Source: Hoeflea marina
GTDB lineage: Bacteria; Pseudomonadota; Alphaproteobacteria; Rhizobiales; Rhizobiaceae
Assembly: GCF_003182275.1 (NCBI RefSeq)
Contig: NZ_QGTR01000005.1
Location: 62,001 to 126,000 of the forward strand
Direction of reading: 5' to 3'
DNA length: 64,000 nucleotides
Both the position numbers and the translations under genes were made by a program. The notes under the pieces were generated by a model. That model was not told the origin of the DNA and did not search any database. It saw only the letters and a list, made by a program, of their open reading frames with translations. Positions 44,276 to 53,028 of this stretch are shown here, piece after piece; position 1 is the stretch's first letter, and each line of letters starts with the position of its first letter.

Positions 44276-45442
44276 ATGCCCCTTCTGCCCGAAAGCCTAG
44301 CCATGAAGGACGATGTCGCAAGCTGGCGCCGCCATCTGCATGCGCAGCCGGAGCTTCTCTACGACGTCCACCAGACCGCGGAATTCGTCGCCGACAAGCT
44401 GCGCCAGTTCGGCTGCGACGAGGTGGTGACGGGCATCGGCCGCACCGGCGTCGTCGGCCTGATCAGGGGCCGTCCGGGCAGCAACGGACCGACCATCGGG
44501 CTGCGCGCCGACATGGACGCCCTGCCCGTCACGGAAACATCCGGTGTGGCCTGGGCGTCGCGCACAGCCGGCCGCATGCACGCCTGCGGCCATGACGGCC
44601 ACACCGCCATGCTGCTCGGCGCAGCAAGTCAGCTCGCGCAGTCGCGCAATTTCAACGGCTCGGTGGCGGTGATCTTCCAGCCGGCCGAGGAAGGCGGCGC
44701 CGGCGGCCGCGAAATGGTTCGGGACGGCATGATGGAGCGCTTCGGCATTGCCAGCGTCTACGGCATGCACAATCTGCCCGGTCTCCCGGTCGGCGATTTC
44801 GCCATCCGCAAGGGTCCGATCATGGCCGCCACCGACGAGTTCATCCTCACCATCCGCGGCAGGAGCGGCCATGCGGCGATGCCCCACAACACCATCGACC
44901 CGATTGTGGCCGGCTCGGCGATCGTCGCCGGACTGCAGATGATTGCCGCGCGCAACGCCGATCCGCTGGAATCGGTCGTCGTCTCGGTCACCAAGTTCAA
45001 TGCCGGCTTTGCCCACAACGTCATCCCCGATGAGGCAAAGCTTGCCGGCACCGTGCGCAGCCTCACCACCGCGATGCGCGACTTCGCCGAACGTCGCCTG
45101 GGCGAGATCGTCCGCGGCATCGCCGCCGCGCACGGCGCCGAGGTCGATGTCCGCTACATCCGCAACTACCCCGTCACCTTCAACCATGCCGACGAGACGG
45201 TGGTGGCCGCCGACGCTGCGGCCAGCGTGGCGGGCGACGATCATGTCGAGCGCGAGACGGCGCCGATGATGGGCGGCGAGGATTTCTCCTACATGCTCGA
45301 ATCGCGTCCGGGCGCCTTCATCTTCATCGGCAACGGCGACAGTTCCGGCCTGCACAGTTCGTCCTATGACTTCAACGATGATGCCATTCCGCACGGCGTG
45401 TCCTACTGGGTGAAGCTGGCCGAATCGGTGCTGCCGCTCTGA
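44276..45442 (+). CDS. M20 family amidohydrolase (hippurate hydrolase/N-acyl amino acid hydrolase type)
   Basis: A 388-residue metallopeptidase-fold amidohydrolase. GLRADMDALPV, the metal motif MHACGHDGHTAMLLGAA (cited in part: HACGHDGHTA), PAEEGGAGG with the catalytic Glu, and GGEDFSYM are all present. It cleaves N-acyl or aromatic amide bonds of amino acids. ATG 44276 has AAGGA 8 nt upstream. It is divergent from the carboxypeptidase gene over 176 nt. The exact substrate is unknown. Confidence 0.93.
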   Translation: MPLLPESLAMKDDVASWRRHLHAQPELLYDVHQTAEFVADKLRQFGCDEVVTGIGRTGVVGLIRGRPGSNGPTIGLRADMDALPVTETSGVAWASRTAGRMHACGHDGHTAMLLGAASQLAQSRNFNGSVAVIFQPAEEGGAGGREMVRDGMMERFGIASVYGMHNLPGLPVGDFAIRKGPIMAATDEFILTIRGRSGHAAMPHNTIDPIVAGSAIVAGLQMIAARNADPLESVVVSVTKFNAGFAHNVIPDEAKLAGTVRSLTTAMRDFAERRLGEIVRGIAAAHGAEVDVRYIRNYPVTFNHADETVVAADAAASVAGDDHVERETAPMMGGEDFSYMLESRPGAFIFIGNGDSSGLHSSSYDFNDDAIPHGVSYWVKLAESVLPL

Positions 45443-45632
45443 AAATGCCGTGAGATTACGCCCGCCTGCCCGGCCTGGACGGCGGCGGCAATCGCGTCCG
45501 TTTCGGCTGTCCGGGGCGCGATTTCTGGATGAAATCGCCTGCGGCCTGTGCTAACAGGTTTCCGCACCGTCCGCGGCCCTGCCGCCGGTGGCGCACGAAT
45601 TCCCGGCGCCGAGGTTTCCACGGCGCCTGGCG

Positions 45633-45709
45633 GGCCCCATAGCTCAGTTGGATAGAGCGCAGGATTCCTAATCCTGAGGCCGATGGTTCAAATCCATCTG
45701 GGGTCACCA
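45633..45709 (+). tRNA. tRNA-Arg (anticodon CCT)
   Basis: A 77-nt cloverleaf: acceptor GGCCCCA pairs with TGGGGTC (one G-T), D arm AGCTCAGTTGGATAGAGC, anticodon stem CAGGA/TCCTG with loop TTCCTAA (anticodon CCT, reads AGG), and T arm with GGTTCAAATCC. The CCA end is encoded. tRNA genes are frequent integration sites for islands; accessory genes begin about 760 bp downstream. Confidence 0.96.
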
Positions 45710-45777
45710 TTCACCACATGTCTCGGCAGACCGCTTTCGTCAAATCCATCTCCCGCCTTTGACAGGCGCGTGCACAG

Positions 45778-45865
45778 CAAACGCGGTTTGCGCCACCACT
45801 CCGCCGTAGGGCACAGGCCGGGAGTTCCCATCGGGCCCGTCCCGCTGTAAGACAAACTGCGTTTG
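45778..45865. promoter_or_regulatory. pair of CAAAC-N3-GTTTG palindromes upstream of a hypothetical gene
   Basis: Site 1 is CAAAC-GCG-GTTTG (45778-45790; flanked by G/C so 15 bp pair). Site 2 is CAAAC-TGC-GTTTG (45853-45865). Their centres are 75 bp apart, about seven helical turns, and site 2 ends 40 nt before the ATG at 45905. This looks like a double operator. Confidence 0.5.
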
Positions 45866-45904
45866 AACAACGCGGCTGATTTGGTCTCCTGATGGTTGGA
45901 TGGC

Positions 45905-46279
45905 ATGGCGCAGACACAACGCGAGAAGCTCGACAAGCAGCGCATCCGCCAGCAGCGCATCCGTGACCGCATGAAGGCCGAGCGCCGGCCCTCGCGCGAC
46001 GACATCGCCCGGGCGCTGCTGCACTGGTCGATCACGGCCAATGTCCGCAAGGGCCGCGAGACGCTGCTGTTCAACCTGCAGACCCGCATCGTCGAGATCC
46101 TCGTCGCCCAGGGCTTCGATGAGGTCGCCGCGGACGCCAGTTTCGACGACCTGGTCGACCGCTATTGCGAGGGCTGGAGCTTCCGCCGCAAGCAGCATCT
46201 TGGCACGGACGACGCTTCGTCGGGACCCGCGGATCTTCCCGCGGCGCTCGCCGGCCTCGATGCCCCCGACCGCGACTGA
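45905..46279 (+). CDS. hypothetical protein, 124 residues
   Basis: Not recognised. The first 35 residues are strongly basic and Gln/Arg-rich (QREKLDKQRIRQQRIRDRM). Then comes a compact helical core (DDIARALLHWSITANVRKG, LFNLQTRIVEILVAQGFD, FDDLVDRYCEGWSFRRK) and a loose acidic tail. ATG 45905 is preferred over TTG 45896. It stands between tRNA-Arg and the sugar cluster, behind two matching palindromes. It may be a small DNA- or RNA-binding protein, judged only on charge. No homologue comes to mind. Confidence 0.6.
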   Translation: MAQTQREKLDKQRIRQQRIRDRMKAERRPSRDDIARALLHWSITANVRKGRETLLFNLQTRIVEILVAQGFDEVAADASFDDLVDRYCEGWSFRRKQHLGTDDASSGPADLPAALAGLDAPDRD

Positions 46280-46472
46280 CGCCACGGCTGTCCAGATGAT
46301 GTGGCTCTCATGTCGCAGGACAATGTGACAGATGAGAAACCGGAGCGCTTCTGCAATTCGATGAAAGGCAGGAGCGCGCGCTGGCCGACCGCCGTCGCAT
46401 CCCGTGCACCCGACAGCCGCTGCCTTGCCCCGATGGCATCACCACACGCCGACCGAGCCGGTGCGCGGCGGA

Positions 46473-47330
46473 TCAGCCGCGGCCAGCGGCCTCCCAGTGG
46501 TGCCGGATATGGGCATGGCCCTCGCGGTAGACCGCCTCCGGGCTCTCGGCGAAATCCCGCCACACCTTGGTCGCCGCAGCCAGGTCCGGCAGTCCCCTGC
46601 CGAAGGCCTCGATGGTCAGCCAGTCGTCATAGCCGCTGTCCCGGATTGCCTGGAACGTGGCGGCCCAGGGAATGTGCCCCCGGCCAGGCACGCCGCGGTC
46701 GTTCTCCGAAATGTGGATATGCACCACATTGTGTCGGTGGTCGGTGAAGGCCGCGACCGGATCGGTTTCCTCGATATTGCAGTGGAAGGTGTCGTACATC
46801 GCCCTGATGTTCGGATGCCCGATGGCGTCGATATGGGCTGACAGCCCCGCCATGGTGTTGAGCAGGTAGCACTCGAAGCGGTTGAGCGCCTCGAGTCCGA
46901 TGGTCACGCCGCAGCCGGCGGCATGATCGCCGATGGCGCGCTGGGACTCGATGGATCGGGAAAACTCGTCCGCGGTCGGACCGGTGCCGGAAAACCCGCC
47001 CAGCGTCGAGTGCAGCGGACCGCTCAGGGTCCTGGCGCCGAGTTCCGCCGCGCAATCGATCACCCGGCGCATATGGGCCACGCCCGCCGCCCGCACCGAG
47101 GCGTCCGGGCTGATCAGGTTCACGGCCGGATCGCCCATCGCCGAGACCGCCGTGCGCTCGAGCCCGATATCATCGAGCAGGACGCCCAGCCTGGCATAGT
47201 CCGCAGGCGCGCCCTCGAAGATCGGGATCTCGACCCCGTCGAAGCCCGTCGCCTTGATGTCGCTGAGCAGCGCCGCGTCGTCTCCGGTGACCCTGGTGGT
47301 CCACAGGAACATGCACATGCCGACCTTCAT
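46473..47330 (-). CDS. sugar phosphate isomerase/epimerase family protein (TIM barrel) 1
   Basis: A 285-residue xylose-isomerase-like TIM barrel. The metal ligands of the ketose 3-epimerase type are present: Glu in GLEALNRFE, Asp in YDTFHCN, His in HIHISENDRG, Glu in TIEAFG. Such enzymes epimerise or isomerise free ketoses, or act on inositol-like rings. It is the last gene of the leftward arm of the sugar cluster, after the Gfo/Idh/MocA gene (71-nt gap). Substrate unknown. Confidence 0.87.
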   Translation of the reverse strand: MKVGMCMFLWTTRVTGDDAALLSDIKATGFDGVEIPIFEGAPADYARLGVLLDDIGLERTAVSAMGDPAVNLISPDASVRAAGVAHMRRVIDCAAELGARTLSGPLHSTLGGFSGTGPTADEFSRSIESQRAIGDHAAGCGVTIGLEALNRFECYLLNTMAGLSAHIDAIGHPNIRAMYDTFHCNIEETDPVAAFTDHRHNVVHIHISENDRGVPGRGHIPWAATFQAIRDSGYDDWLTIEAFGRGLPDLAAATKVWRDFAESPEAVYREGHAHIRHHWEAAGRG

Positions 47331-47401
47331 AGGATCCCCCCGTCCGGCCGCGCCGGCGCTTCGCGTTCAGGTCCGCCGCCGGCCCGTCGGGCCGGCGGGC
47401 T

Positions 47402-48595
47402 TCAGATGTCGAGCGGCGTCCAGGCCGCGTTGTTGGCCGAGGAGTCGACACAGGCGGCGACAAACGCCACCCCCTCGAGCCCGTCGTCGATTCCCGGATA
47501 ACTCACCGCGGGATCGAGCGGCGCCGCGGACAGACGCGCCGCGCGGATGGCGCGCGCCGCCTCGGCATAGATCGTGGCAAAACCCTCGAGATAACCCTCC
47601 GGATGGCCGCCGGGGACCCTCGACACACGGCCGGCGGCCTCGCCGGCGCCGGCACCGTTGCGGGTGATGAGCCGCTTGGGCTCGCCCAGCGGCGTGAACC
47701 AGAGATAGTTCGGGTCCTCCTGGGCCCATTCCAGTCCGCCTCTGCTGCCGTATACCCTGAGCTTCAGCGCGTTCTCGTTGCCCGGCGCCACCTGGCTCGC
47801 CCACAGTATTCCCTTGGCGGCCGGCGCATCTCCCTCCGGCCGGAACCGCAGCATCACATGCGCATTGTCGTCAACCCGGCGGCCGGCCACGAAGGCGGAA
47901 AGATCAGCCGACAGGCTGTCAAGCGTCAGTCCGCTGACGAAACGGGCGAGATTGAAGGCGTGGGTGCCGATGTCGCCGGTGGCGCCACCCGCCCCGGACT
48001 TGGCCGGATCGGTACGCCAGGCGGCCTGCTTCTGCCCGCTGGCCTCCAGGTCCTCGCTGAGCCAGTCCTGCGCATACTCCGCCTGCACCAGCCGAAGGTC
48101 GCCGAGCAGGCCTGAGCGCACCATCTCTCGCGCCTGCCGGATCATCGGGTAGCCGGTGTAGTTGTGGGTCAGCACGAACAGCCTGCCGCTGGACCGCGCC
48201 AGCGCGGCGAGATCCCTGGCGTCCTTGAGCGTCGATGTCAGCGGTTTGTCGCAGATGACATGGATGCCGGCCTCGAGAAACGCCTTCGCCGCCGGGTAGT
48301 GCATGTGATTGGGCGTGACGATCGAGACCGCCTCGATACCGTCGGGCCGCGCCGCCTCGGCGCGCGCCATCTCCTCGAAGCTTGCATAGCTGCGCTCCGG
48401 ATCGAGCCCCAGTTCGGCCGCCGACGCTCTTGCGCGGGACGGGTCCGACGACAATGCGCCGGCCACCAGCAAGAACTCGCCGTCCAGCCGCGCGGCGATG
48501 CGGTGCACCCCGCCGATAAAGGCGCCCTGGCCGCCGCCGACCATGCCGTAGCGGATGGGACCCGCGGCGATTTCGGATTTTCCCTCGATTGCCAT
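47402..48595 (-). CDS. Gfo/Idh/MocA family oxidoreductase
   Basis: A 397-residue NAD(P)-dependent sugar dehydrogenase-type enzyme: nucleotide motif YGMVGGGQGAFIG (non-standard, GGGxGA), VTPNHMHYPAAKAFLEAG, then the EKP-type motif as CDKPLT, and the catalytic-domain GGATGDIGTHAFN. It would oxidise a hydroxyl of a sugar or inositol. ATG 48595 has GGGAG 7 nt upstream. It lies between two TIM-barrel epimerase genes in the leftward transcription unit; the combination of oxidation and epimerisation is typical of cyclitol and ketose catabolism. Confidence 0.9.
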   Translation of the reverse strand: MAIEGKSEIAAGPIRYGMVGGGQGAFIGGVHRIAARLDGEFLLVAGALSSDPSRARASAAELGLDPERSYASFEEMARAEAARPDGIEAVSIVTPNHMHYPAAKAFLEAGIHVICDKPLTSTLKDARDLAALARSSGRLFVLTHNYTGYPMIRQAREMVRSGLLGDLRLVQAEYAQDWLSEDLEASGQKQAAWRTDPAKSGAGGATGDIGTHAFNLARFVSGLTLDSLSADLSAFVAGRRVDDNAHVMLRFRPEGDAPAAKGILWASQVAPGNENALKLRVYGSRGGLEWAQEDPNYLWFTPLGEPKRLITRNGAGAGEAAGRVSRVPGGHPEGYLEGFATIYAEAARAIRAARLSAAPLDPAVSYPGIDDGLEGVAFVAACVDSSANNAAWTPLDI

Positions 48596-48761
48596 TTCTC
48601 TCTCCCTAAGCCATGCCGGGCGAAGCCGGTTCCGCCCCGCCCGAATCCTGTGCAAGACGATTGGTCACACGGCCGCCGCGACCCGGTGCGACAAAGGCGC
48701 ACTGCATTGCCGCGCCGTCAACCGGACACGCGACCGGTGCAGCCCAAGCCGCCACCATATC

Positions 48762-49817
48762 TCAGAGCCCCAGCAGCTTGTTGATCGCGGCCTGGTCGGT
48801 TTCTCCGCCGGCGAAATCGTCGAACGCCTTCTCCGTGACCCTGATGATGTGGTCGGCGATGAAGGGCGCGCCCTCCGCCGCCCCGTCCTCGGGATGCTTG
48901 AGGCAGCATTCCCATTCCAGCACCGCCCAGCGGTCGTAATTGTACTGCGCCAGTTTGGAGAAGATGCCGACGAAATCAACCTGACCGTCACCCAGCGAGC
49001 GGAAGCGCCCGGCCCGCTCGGTCCAGCCCTGGTAGCCCGAATAGACGCCCTGCCGGCCGGTCGGGTTGAACTCGGCATCCTTGGCATGGAAGGCGGAAAT
49101 CCGCTCGTGATAGATGTCGATGAAGGCAAGATAGTCCAGCTGCTGCAGCAGGAAATGCGACGGATCATAGTTGATCCGGCAGCGGTTGTGATTGCCGGTC
49201 TGCTCGAGGAACATCTCGTAGGTGGCGCCGTCGAAGACGTCCTCGCCCGGATGGATTTCGTAGCCGATGTCGACGCCGACGTCCTCATAGGCATCGAGAA
49301 TCGGCTTCCAGCGCCGGCCAAGCTCCTTGAAGGCGGTCTCGATCAGCCCCTGCGGCCGCTGCGGCCAGGGATAGAGATAGGGAAAGGCCAATGCGCCGGT
49401 GAACGACACCGTTCCGGTCAGCCCGAGATTGCGCGAGGCCCTGGCGGCCAGCATCAGCTGGTCGACCGCCCATTCCTGCCGCGCGGCAGGATTGTTGTGC
49501 ACCTGAGGCGGCGCGAATCCGTCGAACTGCGAATCATAGGCCGGATGCACGGCCACCAGCTGCCCCTGCAGATGGGTCGACAGCTCCGTGATCTGGATGC
49601 CGGCATCCGCGCAGATGCCCTTGACCTCGTCGCAATAGGTCTGCGATTCGGCCGCCTTCTTCAGATCGAACAACCGGCCGTCCCAGCTCGGGATCTGCAC
49701 GCCCTTGTAGCCGTGACCGGCAGCCCAGGCCACGATGGACGGCAGCGAATTGAACGGCGCCTCGTCGCCTGCGAACTGCGCCAGAAAGATCCCGGGGCCC
49801 TTCATTGTGGTTGCCAT
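48762..49817 (-). CDS. sugar phosphate isomerase/epimerase family protein (TIM barrel) 2
   Basis: A 351-residue xylose-isomerase-like TIM barrel, longer than its two neighbours and not a close copy. Ligand candidates: Glu in GYEIHPGED, Asp in NYDPSHFLLQQ, His in AFHAKDAEF, Glu in LEWECCL. It begins MATTMKGPGIF with GGAGGAG about 9 nt upstream; the longer frame to 50027 crosses the control region. First gene of the leftward arm, with a TGGT-N3-ACCA palindrome 100 nt upstream. Confidence 0.88.
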   Translation of the reverse strand: MATTMKGPGIFLAQFAGDEAPFNSLPSIVAWAAGHGYKGVQIPSWDGRLFDLKKAAESQTYCDEVKGICADAGIQITELSTHLQGQLVAVHPAYDSQFDGFAPPQVHNNPAARQEWAVDQLMLAARASRNLGLTGTVSFTGALAFPYLYPWPQRPQGLIETAFKELGRRWKPILDAYEDVGVDIGYEIHPGEDVFDGATYEMFLEQTGNHNRCRINYDPSHFLLQQLDYLAFIDIYHERISAFHAKDAEFNPTGRQGVYSGYQGWTERAGRFRSLGDGQVDFVGIFSKLAQYNYDRWAVLEWECCLKHPEDGAAEGAPFIADHIIRVTEKAFDDFAGGETDQAAINKLLGL

Positions 49818-50194
49818 AGTCTGTGCTCCTCCATCTGGCGGAGAGGTTCCGGCCATGCCGTCCCTCCTGGTTCTCGACAATCCCGCACAATGCGGGTCCC
49901 GTTGCAAGGCAGCTTCATTTGGTAAGACCAAACGGGAAATTTGCATCTGCCCGGGTAGCATATCAGCCGCGACACATCCAGCCAATATTCTCTCGATCTT
50001 CGCGGGATAATGCTCTTTTTCAGGCAATATCAGGGAGATTGCCGGGACCGCTTGCGTCGGAAAATTCTTTGCGCTAACTGTTGTGCAAAGGCATGTGGTC
50101 CAACCAGATCACGCATTTTCAAGCAGTGCCGCATGGGTGGGGACCGTAACCCGCCTGCCCGCCAGGCCCTGAACCGGCATCAAGGGAGGACAGA
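49818..50194. other. 377-nt divergent control region of the sugar cluster
   Basis: No gene is visible. It contains the GntR-like site at 49918-49932, a hairpin CCCGCA-CAA-TGCGGG (49882-49896), and a long-range repeat TCCCGTT (49897-49903) / AACGGGA (49931-49937) that brackets the operator. The right part is AT-richer than its surroundings (about 49995-50110), where promoters are likely. Confidence 0.55.
49918..49932. promoter_or_regulatory. GntR/FadR-type operator site 1
   Basis: TTTGGT-AAG-ACCAAA is a perfect 15-bp palindrome holding the TGGT-N3-ACCA core expected for FadR-subfamily GntR repressors. It lies between the leftward epimerase gene and the rightward operon that encodes a GntR regulator (52316-53026). 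Two more cores are at 59861 and 60028. Confidence 0.7.
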
Positions 50195-51085
50195 ATGCAT
50201 CTTTCAACTCACAACTGGATGCGGGCCGAACCGCTCGACGTGACCCTGCGGCGCATCAAGAAATACGGCTATGAGAGCATCGAGATCTCAGGCGAGCCGA
50301 CCCAGTACGATGTCAAGGAGACGCGCTCACTTCTCAAGGAGCACGGGATCCGCTGCTGGGGCGCGGTGACGCTCACGCTTGGCGAGCGCAACCTCGCCGC
50401 CAAGGACGAGGGCCAGCGGGCGCGGTCCGTAGACTACGTCAAGAGCGTGCTCACCATGGTCAGCGAGCTCGAGGGCGAGATCATCACGTTGGTGCCTGCC
50501 ACCGTCGGCAAGGTGATCCCCGACGCCACAGAGGAAGAGGAATGGGGCTGGGTGGTCGAGGCGACCAAGGAGTGCTTCGCCCACGCCCAGAAGGTCGGCG
50601 TCAAGATCGCCATCGAACCGCTCAACCGTTTCGAGACCTATTTCTTCAACCGCTGTGCCCAGGCGCTCGCCCTGGCGGACGCGGTGAGCCCCGAATGCGG
50701 CGTCTGCCTCGACGCCTACCACCTCAACATGGAGGAATCCGACATCCATGACGCCATCCGCCTGGCGGGCAAAAGGCTGTTCGACTTCCATGTCGCCGAC
50801 AACAATCGCTTCGCCGCCGGCCTTGGGCACCTTGACTGGCCGAAGATCGTCTCAACCCTGCGCGAGGTCGGCTATGACGGCGCTCTGACCAACGAGTTTG
50901 TCGCTCCTGTCGACCGAACGCCGGCGGCGATCTATCCCGACATGGTGGAGCGCAACCCGGTCGACATCTCGCCTGAGCAGCTCAAGTTCATTCAGGACCA
51001 TGGCTCCAGCCTGCTGACCGAGGCCTTTTACGACGAGCAGATGCGGATCACCGCCGAGACCCTGCTTCCACTGATCAACAAATGA
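50195..51085 (+). CDS. sugar phosphate isomerase/epimerase family protein (TIM barrel) 3
   Basis: A 296-residue xylose-isomerase-like enzyme. Ligands in the ketose 3-epimerase pattern: Glu in AIEPLNRFE, Asp in CLDAYHLNM, His in FDFHVADNNR, Glu in LTNEFV. It resembles D-tagatose/D-psicose 3-epimerases but also inosose-type isomerases. GGGAGGACAG lies just before ATG. It is the first gene of the rightward operon with the MR/MLE enzyme, GntR regulator and hydroxyacid dehydrogenase. Confidence 0.89.
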   Translation: MHLSTHNWMRAEPLDVTLRRIKKYGYESIEISGEPTQYDVKETRSLLKEHGIRCWGAVTLTLGERNLAAKDEGQRARSVDYVKSVLTMVSELEGEIITLVPATVGKVIPDATEEEEWGWVVEATKECFAHAQKVGVKIAIEPLNRFETYFFNRCAQALALADAVSPECGVCLDAYHLNMEESDIHDAIRLAGKRLFDFHVADNNRFAAGLGHLDWPKIVSTLREVGYDGALTNEFVAPVDRTPAAIYPDMVERNPVDISPEQLKFIQDHGSSLLTEAFYDEQMRITAETLLPLINK

Positions 51086-51141
51086 CGGGCCTTGCGCGTC
51101 CCGCCGCAGCCGACCCGCGGCGGGGAACCGGAGAAGGATAG

Positions 51142-52323
51142 ATGCGGATCAAATCGGTCAACGCCTGGTGGGTCTCCATACCCATCGAATCGGGCCGCCA
51201 GCACCGCAGCGACTTCGGCAAGCTGACGACGTTCGACAGCGCCATCCTGCGCATCGAGACGGATGACGGGCTTGTCGGCTGGGGTGAGGGCAAGAACGCG
51301 GCCGGCAGCTCCGGCACCTACGGCGCGCTTGTCCATCTGCTCAACGAGGAGGTGGCCCCGCGGCTCATCGGCCGCCACGCCGGCGACATCACCGCCATCT
51401 GGGAAATGCTCTACAACGGCGTGCGCCACGAATCCGCCGCCAGCGCCGGCCACGCCATGCCGGAACTCTCCCGCCGAGGCCTGACCACGGCGGCGATTTC
51501 GGCCGTCGACATCGCGCTCTGGGACATCCTCGGCAAGCACCTCGGGCAGCCCGTCTGGCAACTGCTGGGCGGACGCAAGGCCGACCGGCTGCCCGCCTAT
51601 GCCTCGGGCGGCTGGGCCGATGCGGCCGGCATCGGCGCGCAGCTGCAATCCTACATCGACATCGGTGGCTTCAAGGCGGTCAAGATGCGCGTCGGCGCCA
51701 TGGACGGGCTGCCGCATGTGTCCGCCGACCGGGTCAGGGCCGCGCGCCGCGCCCTCGGCCCGGGCATCGACATCATGGTCGACGCCCACGGTACCTACAC
51801 GGTTGCCGAAGCCAAGCGGTTCGCCCACATGGTTGCCGACTGCGACCTGGCCTGGTTCGAGGAGCCGGTGATCGCCGATGACAAGCCCGGCATGGCGGAG
51901 GTCCGCGCCGCCACCACGATCCCGATCGCCACAGGTGAATCCGAATCCACCCGGTTCGCCTTTCGCGACCTGGTCCAGGCCCGCGCCGCCGACATCCTGC
52001 AGCCAGACCCGGCCTTCTGCGGCGGCATTACGGAGGCCATGCGGATTGCCGCGCTGGCCTCGGCGTTCAACCTGCGCTTCGCCCCGCATTTGTGGGCCGG
52101 CGCGCCATGCTTCTTTGCCGGCCTCCACATTTGCGCGGCCGCGCCGTCCAGCTTCCTGATAGAGTATTCCTGCGGCGCCAACCCGATGATCTTCGACCTC
52201 ATCGAGGGCGAGATCGCCGCCCGGGACGGCATGGTCGCCATCCCTGATGGACCGGGATTGGGTTATTCGATATCAGAGGCCTTTCTGATGGCGCACGTGA
52301 AGAAGAGTCCGGTCCATGTCTGA
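51142..52323 (+). CDS. mandelate racemase/muconate lactonizing enzyme family dehydratase
   Basis: A 393-residue enolase-superfamily enzyme of the mandelate racemase subgroup, most of which dehydrate sugar acids. Metal ligands: Asp214 (VDAHGTYT), Glu240 (WFEEPV), Glu266 (TGES). The His-Asp dyad is His316 (APHLW) with Asp288 (QPDP). At the other face the usual K-x-K is K181-M-R183. An aldonic or glycuronic acid is the likely substrate. The GntR gene starts 8 nt before its end. Confidence 0.9.
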   Translation: MRIKSVNAWWVSIPIESGRQHRSDFGKLTTFDSAILRIETDDGLVGWGEGKNAAGSSGTYGALVHLLNEEVAPRLIGRHAGDITAIWEMLYNGVRHESAASAGHAMPELSRRGLTTAAISAVDIALWDILGKHLGQPVWQLLGGRKADRLPAYASGGWADAAGIGAQLQSYIDIGGFKAVKMRVGAMDGLPHVSADRVRAARRALGPGIDIMVDAHGTYTVAEAKRFAHMVADCDLAWFEEPVIADDKPGMAEVRAATTIPIATGESESTRFAFRDLVQARAADILQPDPAFCGGITEAMRIAALASAFNLRFAPHLWAGAPCFFAGLHICAAAPSSFLIEYSCGANPMIFDLIEGEIAARDGMVAIPDGPGLGYSISEAFLMAHVKKSPVHV

Positions 52324-53026
52324 AAAGAACCTGCTGCCCGAACTGGCTGCCTATCTCTATTCGTTTTCGGATGCAGAGAACGGACGGACGCCATCGGAGC
52401 GGGAACTGGCCGAGCATTTCAGAGTCAGCCGTGGCCAGATCCGCGAGACACTCGCCATTCTCGAGGCCATGCGCATTGTCGAGCGGCGCGCGAAATCCGG
52501 CATCTACCTGACCACGCGGACTGCGAGTGTCGACGCCCTGGCGCTGTTTGCCAAGGCCGGCCTGCCGCTCGATCCGGTGCAGATCTACGAGACGGTGGAA
52601 CTGCGAAAGATCCACGAGATCAAGGCCGCCGAACTTGCCAGCGCCCGGGCGACCGAGGAGAATTTCGCGCGGCTGCGCGAAATTCTGGCTCGCTCCGAAC
52701 TCCGCCTCGCCGCCGGCGAGGGGCTTGCGGAGGAGGATTGCGACTTCCATCTTGAAATTGTCCGCGCCACCCAGAACCAGGTCTTCTACCGCATCTGCAG
52801 CGTCTATTACGCAATGGGCGAGCGGCGGCTGCCGATCTATTTCAGCGACCCTGCGCGCGGCGCCAAGTCCAATGCCGAGCACATCCAGATCTACGAGGCG
52901 CTGGTGCGCCGCGACGCAAATCTGGCCCAGGCGCTGATGAGCGCCCATCTGCAGGGGGTCGAAAGCTACTGGAAGGGCCTGATTTCCGGGCGGCAGGACG
53001 GCGTCGAGCCCGCCAGGCAGGACTGA
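52316..53026 (+). CDS. GntR-family (FadR subfamily) transcriptional regulator
   Basis: A 236-residue regulator. The winged HTH is at residues 5-70 (RTPSERELAEHFRVSRGQIRETL, cited in part: SERELAEHFRVSRGQIRE), followed by an all-helical FCD-type effector domain (about 85-215), with His residues in FHLEIV and EHIQIYEAL that could hold a metal. It probably represses the cluster until a sugar-acid intermediate binds, acting at the TGGT-N3-ACCA sites. It overlaps the dehydratase gene by 8 nt. Confidence 0.9.
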   Translation: MSEKNLLPELAAYLYSFSDAENGRTPSERELAEHFRVSRGQIRETLAILEAMRIVERRAKSGIYLTTRTASVDALALFAKAGLPLDPVQIYETVELRKIHEIKAAELASARATEENFARLREILARSELRLAAGEGLAEEDCDFHLEIVRATQNQVFYRICSVYYAMGERRLPIYFSDPARGAKSNAEHIQIYEALVRRDANLAQALMSAHLQGVESYWKGLISGRQDGVEPARQD

Positions 53027-53028
53027 GC

